From contig CP154955.1 in NCBI GenBank assembly GCA_039621445.1, positions 39,192,426 to 39,256,425 on the forward strand: a DNA stretch of 64,000 nucleotides. Reading direction: 5' to 3'. The position numbers were made by a program, and so were the translations under genes. Shown piece by piece: positions 51,401 to 61,129 of the stretch (position 1 is the stretch's first letter; every line of letters starts with the position of its first letter). Origin of the DNA: Euglena gracilis. Lineage: Eukaryota > Euglenida > Euglenophyceae > Euglenales. The notes beneath the pieces were generated by a model. The model was given only the letters and a program-made list of their open reading frames with translations. It made no database searches and was not told the origin of the DNA.

Positions 51401-54400
51401 CCAGAATTTGGGCTTGCTGCCTGGATTTGAGCTGCTGGCTGGCTGGACCCCCACACGGGGGGATGGGGTGCCCTTCGGCTTAAGAAAGCCCCTGGCCCCA
51501 GCGGGAGGGAAAGGCAGAATATTATGCCAACTCAGCAACGGTTCACTGCAATCAGATGGGTGAGAGTTTAAAACAACTGTGAAAATACATTTATTTGTTA
51601 CGTCCAAACCGAAATGAAGACAAATCCTCATTATTATTGAATAGATTGGATGGCACACCACAACATCAAACAAAAGAAAAATAAATGTTAATGCTTAAAA
51701 TTCAAATGTTACTAAAAAAATGTTTTCAGTGCCCATCTCAGAAAAGCAAAAAAATACAAACTTTGTTCATGTAGACAGGTCCAAGAATCCCCTCCTTTGG
51801 AGTCATTGGGGGGATTATGGCTCGGAAAAGAAGACAGACCCGAGGGGGGGGCTGAATTTCGGGGTGAAGGATTACATCTTCATCCTTGGCGAATCATTGT
51901 GAAATACATACTCCTCACGAGCAACTGTCTGGTAATGTTTGTCGTTGTCTGCACAATCCTGGGGGGCGATGCCCTTTGCATAATTGACGAAGAACATCCG
52001 GTGGCATGTAGATGCATAAGCATCATTGTGGGAACGGATGAGGTGCAGTGCCCCGAAAAAAAGGAAAAAAATGCATGATAATTTTGTGATTTTAGTTTGT
52101 TCTGAGGATTCACGAAGTTACACAGAGAACCCAGGAAATGCTCTGTTTGGGTTTTTAATAATTTCAACTCAGATTCAACAATCATTGTTGGCAATGCACC
52201 AATCCGGGAGTAGTCATGAACTTCACATAATCAGCTAGGAATGACTGGGGCTGCACTTCTTCTCCGCTCTTCGCAGATTTTGCAAGGTTCCGCAGTAAAA
52301 GCCGACTCAGTTGCATCCGGACCATCACCTGTGGCTGATGAGCATAAATCAGCTCCATCATTTCCATCGGCCATGGATTGAAATATTCATGAGATATATT
52401 TGATCCCATATTTTTTTTGATCATGTTGGACTTGGGAGTAAATTTGCTCCCCCAAATAATGTCACTCCGGAAATTATAATTACTATTGTTTGGCATTGCT
52501 ATTATGATTATTATCTTTACTTGGTCAGCTGAAACACATTCCCGGGGAGGTAATATGGTTAAATTTGGGCCTTTATCCCAATACTACTGGGACTTTTGCC
52601 ATAAAGATGTGCTGATTTGGGAACTTTTTTTGAAACACCACCTTTTAAATTCCCTTTTTTCAAGTGGAGTGTTCATTTCTTGACACTGGGTAGAAATCAA
52701 TTGCATAATTTGCATTGTTTTGCAGAATGAAACTTGGGGGAATATGCAAATTCTTTTGCATATTCCCCCAAGTTTTTCTTTTGCATATAAAAAAATTTGC
52801 AGTTGTATTTTTTTCAGGGAATAACACAGGGAAATTGCTTTTCTCCACCCCAAAATTGCAAAATAAATGGATACCCCCCCCAAACGATACCCCCCCCCTT
52901 ATTGTCCCCCCCCCCCTTATTGACCCTGGGCCCCGGCCGACGGGGGTTTTTTGGCCCGGCCAATGAAATTCCTTTGGTATGGTCTTATTGTCCCCCCCCT
53001 TATTGTCCGATCGGGCCTCAGGGGGCAGGTCGGTGGGACAATAAGGCCCCCCCCCCCAAACAACCTGGCGGGGCCTTGCCTTTGGTTGGGCCTGAATAAC
53101 TTGGCGGGGGCAAGTCAGAAAAGATGGTTTCAGCCCCCCTTTTCCCGCCGCTTGTTCCACCCCCTTCTCTTAGCCCAGGGCACCTCAGAGTTCGTGGCAT
53201 TTCCAGGTGACAGACCAAATGGCCTTCCAATGTGTTCTCCCCGGCTTGCAAGCCCACGTGATAATGGAAATCCAACCCTCTGCCCCAAAACTTTTTCTTC
53301 CCATGGTTGATGACGGAACCAATGATGTCCCCTTGGTCACCACCACGTCCCCCTCCACCAGTGTTGCTGAGGTTCGCTTCCACCCATTCCAAAGAGGATG
53401 GTGGCATGAAAAAAGTTGAGGTGGATCTCAACTCCATAAAATCGAGCCACAAACTTTGTGCTGATTTTTGTGTCGACAATCCCAGGAGGTGTGTGCCATT
53501 TTGCTGCAGCTATCTCAGTAAAAGCTTGAAATGGGTGTCCATAATGCTACCTGCCATGTGGTCATGAGGCTTGACATAACCGGTGATTGTGCCCGTGACA
53601 AGCTATGTTTCACACACCGCATTCTTTGAGTACAGACGAGGAACCACAAAGAAACAGTTGCATGCTATTTTATGGCATTGTTATTGTTTTTGTATTCTTT
53701 CATGAAGGACGTGCAAAAAGATGGAGTCAACATTTTCTGGATTTCTTTTAAATTTGCCAAAATTGCCCAACTTTGGACCTTTTTGGGACCCTTCCACGGA
53801 GAGGTTTTTCGGTCCAATTTTTCAGCAAAAATCCAAAAGGCACAACCCCCCCCCCAATCAAGACCCCCGCTTTAGGATTATCAACAGGGAGGGGGTCGCT
53901 AGACTGGGTCGGGAGACCCAAACTTAAAAGCTCCACAAATATGCGCAAATGGGCAAGACAACCCCGTAACAAAAAGGGGGTGATTTTTGGAACCACGAGG
54001 CCGAAGGCCGAATAATACAGAAAAGGTTTTTAGAAAATGAAATTCGGAGGGGAGGTCCCCCACAAAACTTTCACCATCAAGAGGACCACTGTCGGTCGTT
54101 CCTCACCGAACCACCGAACCCTTGGAGCCAAAAACCAGTCGTTCACATCAAAAAAACCAGTGCCCCCCCCCCCCCCCGCTCCGGCGTCCCCCCCACCCCG
54201 CATCCCGAACCACCCCCATTGATTCTGGCTGGAGTGGCCGACCCCACACGAGGGCAGGAGTTTATGAAGATAACTGATTTGCAATTTGAAAATTGGATTC
54301 CTCCCCTCCCTTCATTTGGGTTTGTTAGAAATGGTGTGGTGTCAACACCCCCTTGGCGCGTTCTAAAACAATGTCTGACCACCGTATGTTTTTGTGGAAA

Positions 54401-57400
54401 ATCATGCTTCCAAATTTGATTTTGCTCAACATTCTGCTCATAAAATTCATGAACCCCTGTGGTATGACTGTTGGCATTAAATTCAATTAAAAACCCCGAA
54501 TTCCATTTTGGTTGGAACGTCAAGGTCCATATTTTTGTTGAAAAATTTACCCACCTGTAGGGTGGATAAATTTTGGGGGGTTGCCATTTTTCTCTGGTGT
54601 TGGACCACATGTGACATTTTGGACCAGAGAAGCCTGTTTTCATTTGCATGGGCCCAGAATCAGTGAAATAATTGTGGCAAAAATATCTTCGAAAACAAAT
54701 TGGAGAAAAAGTTCATCCTACCCTGGGTTGAGGTGTTCGAACTCCCCCTGGGTACCATGCCCCCCCATTATATTCGTTTGCACCAATTACGATTATGTAA
54801 CTCAATAGCTCTGGGGTGGGAAGCTGGAATTTTATGTTTGGGAACCTCAGACTGGACTGTATGGTGCCCCCCCCCCAGGCTTCCACCACTTTTAGCAAAA
54901 TTTTACCCCTGCCCATGAGATTTTCCATACGGTGGCAAGGAAAAAACAGTCAAAATGACCCACAAACAAGAACTTAGCCCTCCAAAGAATTTTGCCAACA
55001 TAAAAGGATATTTCTATTCGAGGGGGAGTGTGCACACACATTTTAAAATTTCCATGACCATCGATCAGGTACACCACAACAAAAAAAAATGCCATACTTC
55101 CCCGAGCTTTGCCCATAGGGGGAGGGGAATGGCTCACTGTCCCAGCACTTTTGATAAACAACTTCCCAAAAAAAAGTTCGAAATCGACGTTTTGGGACGT
55201 TTTCAAAAATAATTTTGGCAAATGTGCTCAAAAATTGAGCATTTTTTTGCGAACATCCAAAAAAAATTGCCAAATGACCTCTTTTGGGCTGTCCGAAGTT
55301 CGGGTACCTACCCCCCCCCCCGGGAAACTGTCACCCACAGACAGGTTGGCCAGTACCGGGGACCCTGAAAACTTCCTATCATGACAGGTTGGCCGGTACC
55401 AGGGACCCTGATAGTTTCCCGGGGGGGGGGGGGGGCCTTGGTCCCCCCCTCCCCCGAGTTGTTGCCCCCTCGTGCTGTTCCCATTGGGCCGTAAAGGGTC
55501 CCGGAGAGGGAATAGCTCAGGGGGGCATGGTATGTTTACCCCTCTGAAACTTGTGGAAAAAGCATGCCGCCTGAGATTAATTTTTGGCAGCCCGAAACTA
55601 CTGCCCCCCCCCCGGGGGGGCCCAGTAGTTAATCTGGGGGGGAGGTCCATCTTCTTTTACCCCCTCAGGGCCATCTTCTTAAACCCCCCCCCGGTCCATC
55701 TTCTTTTACCCTCCCCTGTCGTGCTCGCGCGTGGGGCCGGGAGAATCCGTTGTTGGTCGCACCACGCTTTTTTCGGGGGGGGGGGGGGGCTGGGCGGTGT
55801 AAAAAAATGGGGTTTTGGGTGGTTTTGGGGGGCCTCCTAAAAAACCACCAATTTTTAACCCTGAAAGTTTTTGGGATTTTTTGTGAAAAAAAAATGTGGT
55901 TTTCCATCAAAAAACCATGTGTTTTGGGATCGTTTTTTTCAAAAAAATTTCAAAATTTTTTTCTGGCCATAATCCCCGTTTCCCCAAAATCGGTGAAGAT
56001 GCCGTGGTGGGCACCACGGGCAAAACCGCGGGGGAGACGGACACAGGGCGGCGAGCAGACAGGGGGGGCAGACAGACAGACAGAAAAGATAGACAGACGG
56101 GCCAGTGCAGACAGGGCAGAGAGAGAGGGGGCCGGGGGAAACGGAACGGGGCAGGGGAAAGGGGGGGTCCCTCTTCTTTACCCCCGGGGGGTCCATCTTC
56201 TTTAAGGCGGGGGGGTCTGACTACCCCCCCCCCCGGATTAAGTACTGGGCCCCCCCGGGGGGACCCAGTAGTTTCGGGCTGCCTAATTTTTTTCTGCCAC
56301 GCATCTGAGGCATCTTACACCTAGCACCCGAGATTTTTGCTCATGCCTAGCAAGAATTTTTGCCCACGGCCGGAGGCAATTTTTTCCCGCACTCCAAACG
56401 TCGCACTTGTTCGTAAAAAAAAAATGTACTCTCTCATTCAAGTTGTAATAAGAAGTAGAGCAGTCAACAAAAAAAAAGCCTCATGATACACCACTGGAAA
56501 AGATCCATTCTGGCAGGAGTTTCAAATGTATTTTTGGCATTTTTGTGATAAAGTGTAAACAGATTGACGGGAACTGCAAATTTGTGGAACGTGAAATGCA
56601 AAAAAAAGTTGGTCGCAAGGTTGAAAATTGGGGGGTCTTATCTTTGGAATTTCTGCACCATAAAAACAAGATTGTCTTATTTAGTGTGGTGATTTTGCTG
56701 GGGTGTGATAATTGCTAGGGGGGGGGGGGGTTGTCAATTGTTCAAGGTACCCTCACCCCTCCCTCAAAGTGTCCCCCCCCCCAAAGTGACTAAAATTTTT
56801 GGCAAATTTTGGTTTACCCCCCTTAAAGTGGCCATGTTTCTTCGGCGCCTTTGGCGCCGAAGGGCAAAATTTGACCACCCACCCCAAAGTGCCCCTGCCA
56901 GAGCCACCCCAAAGTCCCCCCTGCCAGGGTGGCCATTTTGGGGTTCCACAGTGCCTGGAGGGTGGCCACTTTGGGGGGGGGGGGAGTGAGGGTATCCTCA
57001 TCCTCCCCTTAAATGGCCGCCCTCCATGCACCGTGGGACCCCAAAGTGGTCACTCTGGGGGAGGGAACAATTTGGGAGGGGTCAAATTTTGGAGTTCGGC
57101 CCTTTGGCGCCAAATGAAAATGACCACTTCAAGGGGGACACTTTGGGGGGTGAGGGTATTTGAAAGTGAGAAGATTCACTATTTTAGCATTGGGTATCTT
57201 TCGAAAGATCTGGAAAATATGTTTCATTTCAGAAATATTTCAGAAATATTTCGGAAATATTTCAGATAAAAAAACATTTCCTTCATTTTCGCAACCATGA
57301 AGGGCCCACCAGGACCTTGCCATGTTTTTCTTATTCAAGTAGGGGTGTTAAGAAAGGTCTATGCTTCAAATCTTTTGCTGAGGGAAAGATATATATCAAC

Positions 57401-57909
57401 GTTTCTTTCGCCGCAATGGTACACTATTTGGAAGTTCGGAGAGGGAATGAACATGGGTGTGGTTTGGGACGCGGGGGGGACATGGGGGGGGATGCGGGGG
57501 GAGACTGTGGCCCAACTGCCTCCACACGTTTTCTGTGACGCCACTCAAGGTTGTGTGTATTTTTCCTTTGGTTGACAAAAAATGTACCCAGCCAAAATTT
57601 GGGACGCGGAGGGGGGGAATGTGGGGGGGGGGGGGACGGGCGGGGACGCAGGGCAACCCCCCATGAACTCATCACGTCCCCAATTTTAACCTTTGAAATC
57701 CACCAAATTGAATTAGAACAATATGTTTTTGTTGAAATAAAGGAAAATTCATCGGAAACGCACCAAGATCTAGCTTGGAAGTAGTCTCTGTTCAATTGTG
57801 GTAAGCTGTAATACCAATGAACAGGCATTGCCAAAGCATCACCAACAAATAGTCCAAGCAGTGCTCCTTGCTTGCGTTCAAGAAAAGCAGCAGCCGGCAG
57901 GGAGGCCAT
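44397..57909 (-). CDS. ADP-ribosylglycohydrolase-like protein, copy A (ARH-A)
   Basis: Paralogue of ARH-B with the same exon order. It keeps the N-terminal GDALAMP loop, the intact Gly-rich loop [35 protein letters not shown], the HRMFF block, and the C-terminal GGENVARG block. The predicted activity is hydrolysis of ADP-ribose links, inferred from family membership; the ENT and GGENV variants make the metal site atypical. Two features question whether it is functional: a 509-bp transposon lies on the 5' edge of exon 6, and the exon 7 donor used in copy B is changed to AT. An alternative donor a few bases on (GTCTGG) would restore the frame. Exon 9 is shifted by one base relative to copy B. 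Confidence 0.8.
44527..44675 (-). CDS. ARH-A exon 8
   Basis: Acceptor TTTGCAG, then the same [20 protein letters not shown] segment as copy B; nucleotide identity to copy B is very high here, higher than in the introns. Confidence 0.85.
45671..45778 (-). CDS. ARH-A exon 7
   Basis: Encodes [20 protein letters not shown] and [15 protein letters not shown]. The donor GTGCTG of copy B reads ATGCTG here; the next usable in-phase donor is GTCTGG at the border given. [10 protein letters not shown] is the family consensus form. Confidence 0.7.
46141..46314. mobile_element. Possible short GGCA-type element around a TTAGGG array
   Basis: The right end is complementary to GGCAGGGGTGAACTTGTGCC and the left end reads TGTGAGGGAGAACTTTTGCC, an imperfect inverted pair around the TTAGGG array. 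Flanks are TATG-rich; no clear target duplication. Confidence 0.45.
46169..46292. repeat. Interstitial (TTAGGG)n, about 15-17 units
   Basis: Tandem TTAGGG with a few variants (TTTGGG, TTCGGG) on the plus strand. The motif is the telomere repeat of many protists, fungi and animals. It sits inside an intron, so it is interstitial here. Confidence 0.95.
46390..46500. repeat. (GGATAT)n microsatellite
   Basis: Hexanucleotide GGATAT/GGATGT repeats following a TATATG-rich stretch. Confidence 0.95.
46791..47737. mobile_element. GGCA-type inverted-repeat element with nested MITE (947 bp)
   Basis: Left end GGCAACCCCAACTATAGGGC, right end complementary to GGCAGCCCCCAACTATAGGG. Flanks GCATATAC and ACATATAC match at 7 of 8 bases. 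A hAT-like MITE (46856-47263) is nested near the left end. The right part contains TAGGGTTAGGGTTCG and AT-poor unique sequence. Confidence 0.75.
46856..47263. mobile_element. hAT-like MITE, CAGGGTTTGATATAAGGA family, nested (408 bp)
   Basis: Termini CGGGGTTCGATATAAGGAC and the complement of CAGGGTTTGATATAAGGAGG. The interior is nearly the same as the element at 4.2-4.6 kb. Flanks are G-runs, compatible with a GGGGGGGG duplication. It is inserted in the GGCA-type element, so it is younger than that element. Confidence 0.75.
47830..48352. mobile_element. GGCA-type inverted-repeat element (523 bp)
   Basis: Left end GGCAAGACTAACTTACTGGG, right end complementary to GGCAAGACTAATTTACTGGC. Both flanks read ACATATAC (8 of 8), though within an ATATAC microsatellite. 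The interior has GGATTAGGGTTAGGGTTAGG and a GGGCCC hairpin at each end. Confidence 0.8.
48353..48490. repeat. (ATATAC)n microsatellite
   Basis: ATATAC hexanucleotides then TA repeats, directly abutting the GGCA-type element. Confidence 0.95.
48620..48797 (-). CDS. ARH-A exon 6 (5' edge interrupted)
   Basis: Encodes [40 protein letters not shown] and [16 protein letters not shown], donor GTGGGG. The CTGCCAG acceptor present in copy B is displaced to 49.31 kb by the element at 48798-49306. A CTCAAG inside the element is the nearest upstream AG, but it does not give the expected phase. Confidence 0.7.
48798..49306. mobile_element. hAT-like MITE, CAGGGATGGAT family (509 bp) in ARH-A exon 6 edge
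   Basis: Termini CAGGGATGGATGGGAAG and its complement; perfect 8-bp duplication GGGCCGGC (48790-48797, 49307-49314). Copy B at 27.32 kb shows the uninterrupted sequence with one target copy (GGGCTGGC). CCCTAA repeats sit just inside the right terminus. Confidence 0.92.
50355..50528 (-). CDS. ARH-A exon 5
   Basis: Encodes [40 protein letters not shown] and [17 protein letters not shown], donor GTATCT. The preceding NVDA residues fit the family's HNVDAID motif if the acceptor lies slightly upstream. Confidence 0.85.
50993..51494. mobile_element. hAT-like element, YAGGGGATTTCTT family (502 bp)
   Basis: Left terminus CAGGGGTTTTCTTAAGGACC, right terminus complementary to CAGGGGCTTTCTTAAGCCGA. 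Flanks GCCTTAGC and GCCCCAGC match at 6 of 8. Copy B at about 28.99 kb reads CATCTTAGCGGGAATTG without the element. Repeated CCAGCC(T)CCGGCTGG hairpins inside. Confidence 0.8.
51919..52035 (-). CDS. ARH-A exon 4 (5' border uncertain)
   Basis: Encodes [20 protein letters not shown] then [18 protein letters not shown], donor GTGAAG. As in copy B, no AG lies within about 70 bases upstream. Confidence 0.75.
52200..52328 (-). CDS. ARH-A exon 3
   Basis: Acceptor GCCACAG, then [40 protein letters not shown] and PGL; the same borders and length as copy B. Confidence 0.85.
53216..53440 (-). CDS. ARH-A exon 2 (5' border uncertain)
   Basis: Encodes [40 protein letters not shown] and [17 protein letters not shown], donor GTCTGT. 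The Gly-rich loop is complete here. Confidence 0.85.
53441..55585. other. ARH-A intron 1 part, no gene recognised
   Basis: Shares blocks with copy B near the exon 2 side. It contains two nearly identical GACAGGTTGGCC(A/G)GTACC segments at 55.34 and 55.38 kb, but no supported exon. Confidence 0.35.
55586..56283. mobile_element. GGCA-type inverted-repeat element (698 bp)
   Basis: Perfect 18-bp terminal inverted repeats GGCAGCCCGAAACTACTG and a perfect 8-bp target duplication TAATTTTT (55578-55585, 56284-56291). The next bases form a CCC...GGG hairpin at each end, as in the other GGCA elements. The interior has CCATCTTCTT(T)TACCC repeats and a GACA/GACG-rich stretch. No coding capacity. This copy defines the family because its flanks are not microsatellite. 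Confidence 0.92.
56747..57160. mobile_element. TACCCTCACCCC inverted-repeat insertion (about 410 bp)
   Basis: Starts TACCCTCACCCC...CAAAGTGTCCCCC and ends with the complementary order GGGGGACACTTTGG...GTGAGGGTA. The interior repeats GTGGCCA(C/T)TTTGGGG and its complement. Copy B at 36.6 kb lacks it (GTTCAAGGTTATGGAAGGTG). No clear target duplication. Confidence 0.65.
57764..57909 (-). CDS. ARH-A exon 1
   Basis: The ATG at 57909 begins [20 protein letters not shown], then [20 protein letters not shown]. Donor GTGCGT. Only conservative differences from copy B. Confidence 0.85.
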
Positions 57910-58280
57910 TGGCTGGAAGCAAAAGGAGAAAATGAATTTATTGAGTGGTGTCATGAACATGAAACCGGCCATCAATAAAGAAAACTTCCACAGCTGCCGC
58001 CTTGAACTACCTTCCCCCCCCCAACCATTCCTGGTCTCCATGGGAGTTGCCATAGCCTGGGGAGTGGGTTGTGGGCAACCCCAAACGATGGAGACTGGTG
58101 GGTTGGACAGGGGGACTCGGGATGGGGGGAAATGGAGCAGCACCAAAGGGGATGATGCACAGGTATAAGGGCCCCAGCCCAACCGAAAACTTGGCATCCC
58201 CATTGGGGGACATGGGGGGGGGGGGACTAATGGCTGAAAAAAATATTTGAATGCAGGGCTTTGGGTCGCATTTCCTCGGT

Positions 58281-59729
58281 TGAGTTGTTGAAGAGTTCTT
58301 CATGCACAGCAGGACTTCTTCCACGGGCACCAGCAAGGCTTCTTCTGGGTTGCATGGGACGCGAGGGGACGCGGGGGGGGGGGGGGGGGGGCACCGCCTT
58401 GGAAGCCGAATTTCACTTTAACTTTACTCAAAATTGAATTTAGGGTTGGTGAGTCCTAATTTGGCACTATAATCCGAATTTGGCACTTGTATATTCCTAA
58501 TTACATTGGTTGAAAAAAAATAGCTTGAAAATTTGGAATTTACAGCTGGTGATTCCTAATTTGGCATTGGAGTCGGGGAAAAAATAACCGGTTAACCAGA
58601 AAAAAAAAGTTCGGTTTACCATGGTTTCCAAAACAATGGCGAAAAATGCGGTTAACCACTCTGCATATGGTATATGTGGGTTGGCGGTGATCAGTAAAAG
58701 GGTGGGCGGGTCCTGGGGGGGGGGGATTTCCATAATTGACAGGGGGCTCTCCTCAAGGAACTTGGGTTATTGCCAAGTACTCAAGCATTTTCACTCTGAA
58801 GTTTCCTTGAAATTCCGCATCAACAAATGAGGTCCGAGGTTAAATGTGGGAGAGCTTGGCCATTGTCAAAAAATTCAACGACCTTTCCTTCACTTGCAAG
58901 GGGGGGGTGGCGCGGGGGACGCGGGGGAGACACACATTTTGCAACATTCGAATGTTCAAATATTTTTGAAGTTTGCGAATATTTGTCAAATATTTGAATG
59001 TTAGAAGCAGCCTTAGCCGAAAAGGCCCCCCTTTGGATGCAAAGGTCCTGGGAACGTTCTCACCAATTTAACATTTGGCAAATTCCATGTGGCTTGCAAA
59101 GGCCCTGAGAATGATGAACACTGCAAACCCAACCCATTTCTGGATTTTTGTCCCATGAGGAGTGCAAAGGCCATGACTTCCACATTTTTTCTTCTTCCAT
59201 TCTTGTTATTTTGTCAAAAAACCCTGCTCAGTTTAGCTGCGTGTCGCTTTTAAAAAATCAAAATTCTAATTGACACATGTTGTCGGAGGCTTGGTTGTCA
59301 ACTTTGGGACCCAAGACCGAAAACCGGAACGACGGGCGCACAGCTTTTGTGACGTCGCCAAACAAGGTAAGCTTTCACATATGGAAAAACAGACATACAG
59401 TGGAAGTGAACAAATTAAGACCAGCAGTGCAGTAATCAGCTTCATTCAACATCCACCCACAACCATGCAACACAAACATCCCTCCTGTGTTGACTGTCCC
59501 TCAGGTTTTCACCGATGCAGGCATTGGCTTTGCAGACTAGCACAACCTCATTTGCCCCGTGGGCGTAACGCCATAAAATTTCGGAACCTTGGGCATGCTC
59601 AAAAATTTTTTGTGGTGTGGTGGGCGTGCTACAGCTTGACGTCCTGCTGCTGGAGGAGATTCCACATTGGTTACGAGCCGTGTCATCATCCGCTGCCAGG
59701 GGGGGGCAAAAACTGCACATAGGCAGGTC
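58281..59729. other. No gene recognised
   Basis: Upstream of ARH-A. Minus-strand codons at 59.5-59.72 kb (with IFEHAQGSEILWRYAHGANE) look weakly protein-like, without an assignable family. Confidence 0.3.
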
Positions 59730-59795
59730 AAAAACTGCACTGCAAAAAACTGCAAAAAACTGCAAAAAACTGCAAAAAACTGCAAAAAACTGCAC
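59730..59795. repeat. (TGCAAAAAAC)n minisatellite, copy 1
   Basis: About six tandem 10-bp units on the plus strand. Confidence 0.95.
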
Positions 59796-60239
59796 GTCAA
59801 CAAAAAATAACAATAAACAAGCTGAAATGGTGTGCATATGCAAAACAACGTAAATTGTAATCACATGAGAACGCCCCAATTCACCTAACTTTTGCCCAGC
59901 TTTGGAGCTGATGACAATAAAAATGAAAGCAATCAATCAAAGTACACTGTACATGGGTTTTCATGCACTGAAACACAAGTTATGTGTTTGGTTTGGATGC
60001 TGGTTCACACTGGTTTTCCTGCACCAAAGCTTGTGACAGCCATGCCCACGGAGGTGCCAAACAGCTAAATATGGAAAAAATGCACATACCCATATGCAGA
60101 ACGTTTCTATGCTTTTAATTCTTGCATGGGATGTTCAGTTTTGGAACTTTCGGTCCATCACCTGGTGAACTTCACCCATGTCACGATGCAAAAAATCTAC
60201 AAAACTAAAAAAAATCTACAACAACCATCACAAACTTTG

Positions 60240-60705
60240 AATACTGTCTTTAGGGGATTGCCAAATGGTCTGGGAATTTCTTGCAAATAAGAATGACTTC
60301 TTTGAAGCATTTGGCTTGTGTGATATTTGGCCACAATGCTTGGGACAAGGCCCAATCTTCTACAGGAGCTCGTACTCCTTTGCGTCTCCACGAATCTCGC
60401 AAACTCCAACTTCAACCAAAATTTGCACACAAAAAAACAGTTTTTGGATTTAGTCCCCGAATCCCAAAATAATTAGTTGAATCTGCTCAGGAGTGTGCAA
60501 ATGACGACTGCCAAAATAAGCATCGTGACATCTGTCACCGCATGCACAAGTTGGAGATGGAGCGATTTTGGTTGGGGAGAAATTGTGGCGTTGTCACCGA
60601 AACAATCTGTTTTTTGGAATGGTGGCTACAACAATTTCTGTTGTGTCGAGAGGCAAGGCAGTTGGCAAAACAGTTGGGGGCAAGACAACTGGTGGGATTA
60701 CTGTA
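60240..60705 (+). pseudogene. Unidentified Cys/His-rich frame with one in-frame stop
   Basis: A plus-strand frame reads LKHLACVIFGHNAWDKAQSS and FAHKKTVFGFSPRIPK, then a TAA, then LVESAQECANDDCQNKHRDI with CHRMHKLEMERFWLG up to a stop near 60.7 kb. The CxxxxxCxxxxxxxC/H pattern could bind zinc. Its closeness to the retrotransposon remnant suggests a transposon-encoded protein, but I recognise no family. Confidence 0.35.
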
Positions 60706-60839
60706 GACAACACAACTCATGAAGAGATTTTTTGAGAGAGACTTTTTCTTGAGAAACACCCTTCAAACAATATAATCCAGCGTAACAAGGCGCAGAGCAC
60801 CAAAAAATGAGCACCTCAGGTTTCCTCAAAACTGAAATC

Positions 60840-60970
60840 AAAAAAAACTGCAAAAAACTGCACGTGTGCAGTTTTTTCAGAAAAAAAGCTGCAAAAAACT
60901 GCAAAAAACTGCAAAAAACTGCAAAAAACCCAAAATGTGAAAACTGCAAAAAACTGCAAAAACTGCACGG
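60840..60970. repeat. (TGCAAAAAAC)n minisatellite, copy 2
   Basis: Ten or so 10-bp units with a TGCACGTGTGCAG palindrome near the start. Both copies of this minisatellite are followed by GTCAACAAAAAA (59.80 kb and 61.02 kb), suggesting a shared larger unit. Confidence 0.9.
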
Positions 60971-61129
60971 TGCATATTTTGCCCCTCCCTGCCGCTGCAT
61001 CCGCTAGCGCCGCCACCGCCCCGTCAACAAAAAAAAAACTTAAAACAATATCGGCTTGTCGCCAATTGCTCCGGTGCCAGTTCAATGCTGTGAATCATGA
61101 ATTCCCCCCTGGCAATTGTCGCGTGACAA

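Larger units (their letters stand above)
40936..58280. repeat. Segmental duplication, unit A
   Basis: Direct-orientation copy of 22733-37080, longer because of several insertions: a 2.5-kb cluster at 46.03-48.53 kb, and elements at 48.8, 51.0, 55.6 and 56.75 kb. The gene order and exon sizes are the same as in unit B. Confidence 0.9.

Noticed and set aside
53160-53185. CCCAGGGCACCTCAGAGTTC in unit A, with its complement at 30.80 kb in unit B, as ends of one hAT-like element
   Set aside because: Each site shows a single end only, so an element could not be delimited.
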